The position numbers and the translations under genes are program-made. From contig CAAEKX010000325.1 in NCBI GenBank assembly GCA_900756605.1, positions 1-7,250 on the forward strand: DNA of 7,250 bases, written 5' to 3'. Positions 6,227-7,250 of this stretch are shown here, one piece after another (the first letter of the stretch is position 1; each line of letters starts with the position of its first letter). The stretch is from Coriobacteriia bacterium (GTDB taxonomy: Bacteria; Actinomycetota; Coriobacteriia; Coriobacteriales; QAMH01). Below the pieces are notes generated by a model. The model was not told the DNA's origin. It made no database searches and saw only the letters and a program-made list of their open reading frames with translations.

Positions 6227-6352
6227 GGGGACAGACCTTCTCGAATCATCGCAGGTGGCAATAAGGGGACAGACCCTCAAATGCGTCGCAGGTGGAGAGA
6301 AGGGGACAGACCCCTCCGCATCACCGCAGGTGGCAATAAGGGGACAGACCCT
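6227..6352 (+). repeat. Repeat cluster 3: four copies of the GGGGACAGACCC element
   Basis: Cores start at 6227, 6265, 6302 and 6340, with an almost perfect period of 38, 37 and 38 bp. The accessory unit CGCAGGTGG-(CAATAA) precedes the last three; the copy before 6302 has GGTGGAGAGA instead. The first core is a variant ending ACCTTC. The last is followed by TCGATTGTC, similar to the end of cluster 1. The prolyl isomerase ATG lies 23 nt after the end of the cluster. Confidence 0.9.
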
Positions 6353-6374
6353 CGATTGTCTGGAAGGGGAGCAT

Positions 6375-6803
6375 ATGGAAGAGAACCGAGTCGGCAAGGT
6401 TGCCTACATTCGCTATGAGGGGGGCATCCTCGGCGAGCGCCACGTCGACAAGCACCTGGATGAGCCGCTTGCCGTGCGCATTGGTGCGGGCCGCGTGGTC
6501 AAGGGCATCGATGACGCCCTTCGCACGATGAAGGTCGGCGAGAGCGCCACTCTCATCATCCCTCCCGAAGAAGGCTATGGAGATGCCGACCCCAAGCAAA
6601 TCAAGTGGTATCCCCGCTCGATCATTCCGCATGGGTACGAAATCAAGAAAGACACGATGATCATGTGGGAGAGCGCCGATGGACTGGCCAAGCGCCCCGC
6701 CATGGTGGTGGACGCGACCGAGGACACGGTGAAGATTGACATGAACCATCCCTACGCGGGCAAGACGCTCGAGTACTGGGTCGAGCTTGTCGACCTTCAA
6801 TAG
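6375..6803 (+). CDS. SlyD-like FKBP-type peptidyl-prolyl cis-trans isomerase
   Basis: A 142-residue folding factor. The FKBP domain is split by an inserted flap, as in SlyD. The first FKBP part spans residues 1-70 (GRVVKGIDDALRTMKVGE, IIPPEEGYGD). The insert-in-flap chaperone region spans about 71-118. The returning strand is VKIDMNHPYAGKTLEYWVELVDL at residues 119-141, here cited as VKIDMNHPYAG and TLEYWVELV. The C-terminal His/Cys-rich metal-binding tail of E. coli SlyD is absent. The protein is probably cytoplasmic. The ATG at 6375 follows AAGGGGAG and is where FKBP similarity starts; the frame upstream to 6147 only translates hairpins and repeats (KKGTD, RGQT peptides). It occupies the slot after the copy B module that the TorD-like gene occupies after copy A. 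It is therefore likely to help fold or mature a neighbouring oxidoreductase (inference). Confidence 0.9.
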   Translation: MEENRVGKVAYIRYEGGILGERHVDKHLDEPLAVRIGAGRVVKGIDDALRTMKVGESATLIIPPEEGYGDADPKQIKWYPRSIIPHGYEIKKDTMIMWESADGLAKRPAMVVDATEDTVKIDMNHPYAGKTLEYWVELVDLQ

Positions 6804-6815
6804 GGAGCGGACGCG

Positions 6816-7118
6816 ATGTGCTATCCATGCACGAACTGTGGGCGCTGCGGAAAGTTTGACCCCAGCAGTCCGTTGTACACACCCCCGCCAAGTATTCCCT
6901 GTCTGAAATGCGGCGGCACCATCGATGCGGCAACCGGCATTTGCGACAGCTGCGGTGATCAGGCCTTCGTGCCGACAGGAGGCATGATGGCGAGTGCCAA
7001 CAGCCTGCGTCCCGACACCGCTGGCAACAAGGGGACAGACCCTTCGTTGTCGAACGACGCCGTTGGCAACAAGGGGACAGACCCTTTCGAGGAGGGATCA
7101 CCTCATGAAACTATTTAA
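6816..7118 (+). CDS. Small cysteine-rich (zinc-ribbon-like) protein with repeat-encoded tail
   Basis: A 100-residue protein that I do not recognise as a named family. The extreme N-terminus is CysX2CysX2CysX2Cys (Cys2, 5, 8, 11). A zinc-ribbon-like pair follows (Cys29/32 and Cys43/46, CLKCGG ... CDSCG). Eight cysteines in the first 46 residues imply Zn or Fe-S binding. A good GGGAG (6803-6807) lies 8 nt before the ATG, and the gene begins 12 nt after the isomerase stop, so they are probably co-transcribed. From about residue 70 the sequence is low complexity and includes NKGTDPSL and NKGTDPF, the translation of two GGGGACAGACCC repeats. The ancestral C-terminus probably lay earlier. The stop overlaps the start of copy C by 14 nt. 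A role in metal or cofactor delivery, or electron transfer, is possible but unproven. Confidence 0.78.
   Translation: MCYPCTNCGRCGKFDPSSPLYTPPPSIPCLKCGGTIDAATGICDSCGDQAFVPTGGMMASANSLRPDTAGNKGTDPSLSNDAVGNKGTDPFEEGSPHETI
7031..7085 (+). repeat. Repeat cluster 4: two copies of the GGGGACAGACCC element inside a coding tail
   Basis: Cores start at 7031 and 7073, 42 bp apart, each preceded by GTTGGCAACAA or GCTGGCAACAA, a variant of the GGTGGCAATAA unit. The first is followed by TTCGTTGTC, similar to the tails of clusters 1 and 3. Both are translated in frame (KGTDP) by the cysteine-rich gene, and the cluster ends 5 nt before the ribosome site of copy C. Confidence 0.88.
7091..7096 (+). promoter_or_regulatory. 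Ribosome binding site for copy C
   Basis: GGAGGG lies 8 nt before the ATG at 7105, inside the end of the cysteine-rich gene. It fixes the start of the third oxidoreductase. Confidence 0.8.
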
Positions 7119-7250
7119 AGGTCAGGGCACGGCCGATCTTGGCAAACCCTGGCGCTTCGAAGAAGACGGCCTCACCGTCACCCGCGGTTGCGCATGGTCT
7201 CCTCCGGGATGCCATCCGACCGGATGCGGCATCAAGACCTACGTGAACTC
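7105..7250 (+). CDS. Molybdopterin oxidoreductase catalytic subunit, copy C (3' truncated by window edge)
   Basis: The first 48 codons of a third paralogue. LGKPWRFEEDGLTVTRGC and AWSPPGCHPTGCGIKTYVN match copy B residues 23-59. The three leading Fe-S cysteines (Cys29, 36, 41) keep the same CX6CX4C spacing. The N-terminus is 11 residues shorter than in copy B and has no twin-arginine or hydrophobic signal, so it too is probably cytoplasmic. It overlaps the upstream cysteine-rich gene by 14 nt and has a clear GGAGGG ribosome site. The remainder lies outside the window; a ferredoxin subunit gene immediately downstream is predicted from the other two modules. Confidence 0.92.
   Translation, partial: MKLFKGQGTADLGKPWRFEEDGLTVTRGCAWSPPGCHPTGCGIKTYVN

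Noticed and set aside
1850..7100. An insertion sequence or transposase behind the repeats
   Set aside because: No transposase-like ORF exists on either strand in this window; any mobilising enzyme would have to be elsewhere.

Overview
The window is high-GC DNA (about 60% by eye), densely coding, with every gene on the + strand. It looks like a Coriobacteriia / Eggerthellaceae-type anaerobic actinobacterium (Eggerthella, Gordonibacter, Adlercreutzia and Slackia relatives). That placement is inferred from the stacked molybdopterin oxidoreductase paralogues, codon use and small ferredoxin partners; no rRNA or other marker gene is present.

Layout. (1) 2-1501 is the C-terminal part of a molybdopterin oxidoreductase (copy A), which abuts a small 2x[4Fe-4S] ferredoxin subunit (1502-1849). 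(2) 1850-2042 holds two stem-loops and four copies of a GGGGACAGACCC-type repeat. (3) 2043-2750 is a TorD-family maturation chaperone, overlapped by a small DUF1883-like protein (2747-3067). (4) 3068-3240 holds three more repeats and then a leader hairpin that carries a perfect Shine-Dalgarno sequence in its loop. (5) 3241-5607 is a complete 788-residue molybdopterin oxidoreductase (copy B) with its own ferredoxin subunit (5610-6101). (6) 6102-6374 again holds two stem-loops and four repeats. (7) 6375-6803 is a SlyD-like FKBP prolyl isomerase, followed by a small cysteine-rich protein (6816-7118) whose tail is encoded by two more repeats. (8) 7105-7250 is the start of a third molybdopterin oxidoreductase paralogue (copy C).

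How it fits together. The locus is a tandem array of one module: catalytic Mo/W subunit, ferredoxin subunit, stem-loops, repeat cluster, folding factor, small accessory protein, repeat cluster, next catalytic subunit. The catalytic subunits whose N-termini are visible have four Fe-S-type cysteines and no Tat signal, and no membrane anchor is encoded here. The simplest reading is soluble cytoplasmic heterodimers, matured by the TorD-like and FKBP-like proteins, with electrons passing through the small ferredoxin. The substrates cannot be read from sequence.

The least explained feature is the repeat family. It has 13 same-orientation copies, all at gene boundaries, and each can fold into a G/C hairpin with an invariant ACAGA loop.
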